DNA from: Ianthella basta
Lineage: Eukaryota; Porifera; Demospongiae; Verongiida; Ianthellidae
Assembly: GCA_964019415.1 (NCBI GenBank)
Contig: OZ025874.1
Coordinates: 6,927,092-6,991,091 of the forward strand
Direction: 5' to 3'
DNA length: 64,000 nt
Shown here: positions 63,268-64,000 of the stretch, piece by piece
Numbering within the stretch: position 1 is the stretch's first letter
Layout: each line of letters opens with the position of its first letter
Position numbers and translations under genes: made by a program
The notes under the pieces: generated by a model
The model's input: the letters and a program-made list of their open reading frames with translations, nothing else
Database searches by the model: none
What the model was told of the DNA's origin: nothing

Positions 63268-64000
63268 TTCCCGGGGGGTTAGGCACCCCTCACGAACATG
63301 TGATAGGTGTGCCTTTGAAGTATGGGAGATTTTAAGACTTTTAAATGAGGCAGAATTTTTAATTAGGCCTTTGTTCTTCTACAAGCAGTCCGCTAAATCT
63401 TAATATAAATGTGCATAGCATAACACTTAATGTATGGTGCATTTATATTGATGCATAGTGGTATCTTGTATATTAATGCAACTGGGCTCGTTGAGACGTG
63501 AAACTTGGTGGACACATCCAACTGGTCCACCTTCCTATGTCATTAGCGGGATTTCTTAATTAGTCTCAAAATGGCCGACATATGTGAGGTGTATGATGTA
63601 TTCAACCAGCCCGGCCTGCTCAGTCATGACACTTGATGGACCTAGCCAGATAATCTAACTGTTCATGTCATTAGCAGGATTTCTTAATTAGTTGCAAAAT
63701 GGTTGAGAAAAATGAGGTTCATTGCATATCTTACCGACCCAGCCCTGCTAAGTCATGATACTAAGTGGATGAAGTTAGATGACCAATTTCCTCATGTCAT
63801 TAGCAATATTGCTTAATTAGTCGCAAAATGGAGGCGATATTTTGACCAATCACATTTTGACACCAATTTGTAGGCATTTGCCGCTATGCTGGAGCAGAGC
63901 AGCACCAACATGTACACTTGCTCACAACTATCCAGCCACAATATCCAGCTACTACACCACCACATAGATAAATACAACCGCCATCACCACCACCACCGTG
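63268..64000. repeat. Array unit 15 (cut by the window edge)
   Basis: Head and the first part of the forward arm. The array therefore continues to the right of the window. Confidence 0.9.

Noticed and set aside
39900..64000. CRISPR-like array or direct-repeat/spacer system
   Set aside because: The subrepeats of about 75 bp have no unique spacers, occur in both orientations, and lie in a eukaryotic context.

Overview
The window is nuclear DNA of an early-branching animal. An (inferred) demosponge-like host fits best: it has intron-rich genes with GT-AG introns, a sorting-nexin-4-like PX gene, death-fold (CARD) and ZU5 proteins, non-LTR retrotransposons, a Helitron-like element, TA-flanked MITEs, long (CA)n tracts and no sign of prokaryotic organisation. 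The species cannot be named from the sequence alone. All gene models below were assembled by hand from splice sites and reading-frame phase. No search or alignment program was run.

Layout. (1) 0.3-5.1 kb: minus-strand SNX4-like gene (four coding exons seen, 5' end complete, 3' end not found) with a decayed CR1-like fragment lodged in a (CA)n intron. (2) 6.5-29.9 kb: a set of minus-strand exons with compatible phases, read here as one candidate gene. It has an acidic start, six to seven one-exon repeats of about 60-70 residues, coiled-coil exons, a ZU5 module and a C-terminal CARD. Its largest intron (13.1-20.9 kb) holds an R2/NeSL-like endonuclease retrotransposon, a 783-bp MITE and a near-perfect hairpin. 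(3) 30.8-37.5 kb: a decayed second copy of the first two SNX4 exons, with a 4.7-kb CR1-like retrotransposon and a 565-bp MITE inserted in its intron. The intact paralogue acts as an empty-site reference. (4) 37.7-38.5 kb: a small two-exon CARD gene (180 aa) divergent from the SNX4 pseudogene. (5) 39.0-64.0 kb, to the right edge: an array of at least 15 head-to-tail repeat units. Each starts at the same GC-rich sequence after a (TATAA)n tract, runs through a conserved head of about 620 bp, then a CACCAC-rich arm that folds back on itself, and stops at a different point in each unit. A Helitron-like element of about 1.6 kb sits inside this array.

Biology. Two CARD-encoding loci lie within 8 kb of each other. 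Both carry a matching 35-bp element (30 of 35 bases) just upstream of their first ATG, with a CRE-like core and a GGGAAACC/GGGGAACT segment, which suggests shared control of innate-immune-type genes. The two least ordinary objects are the multi-repeat/ZU5/CARD candidate gene and the fold-back array with one fixed and one variable end.
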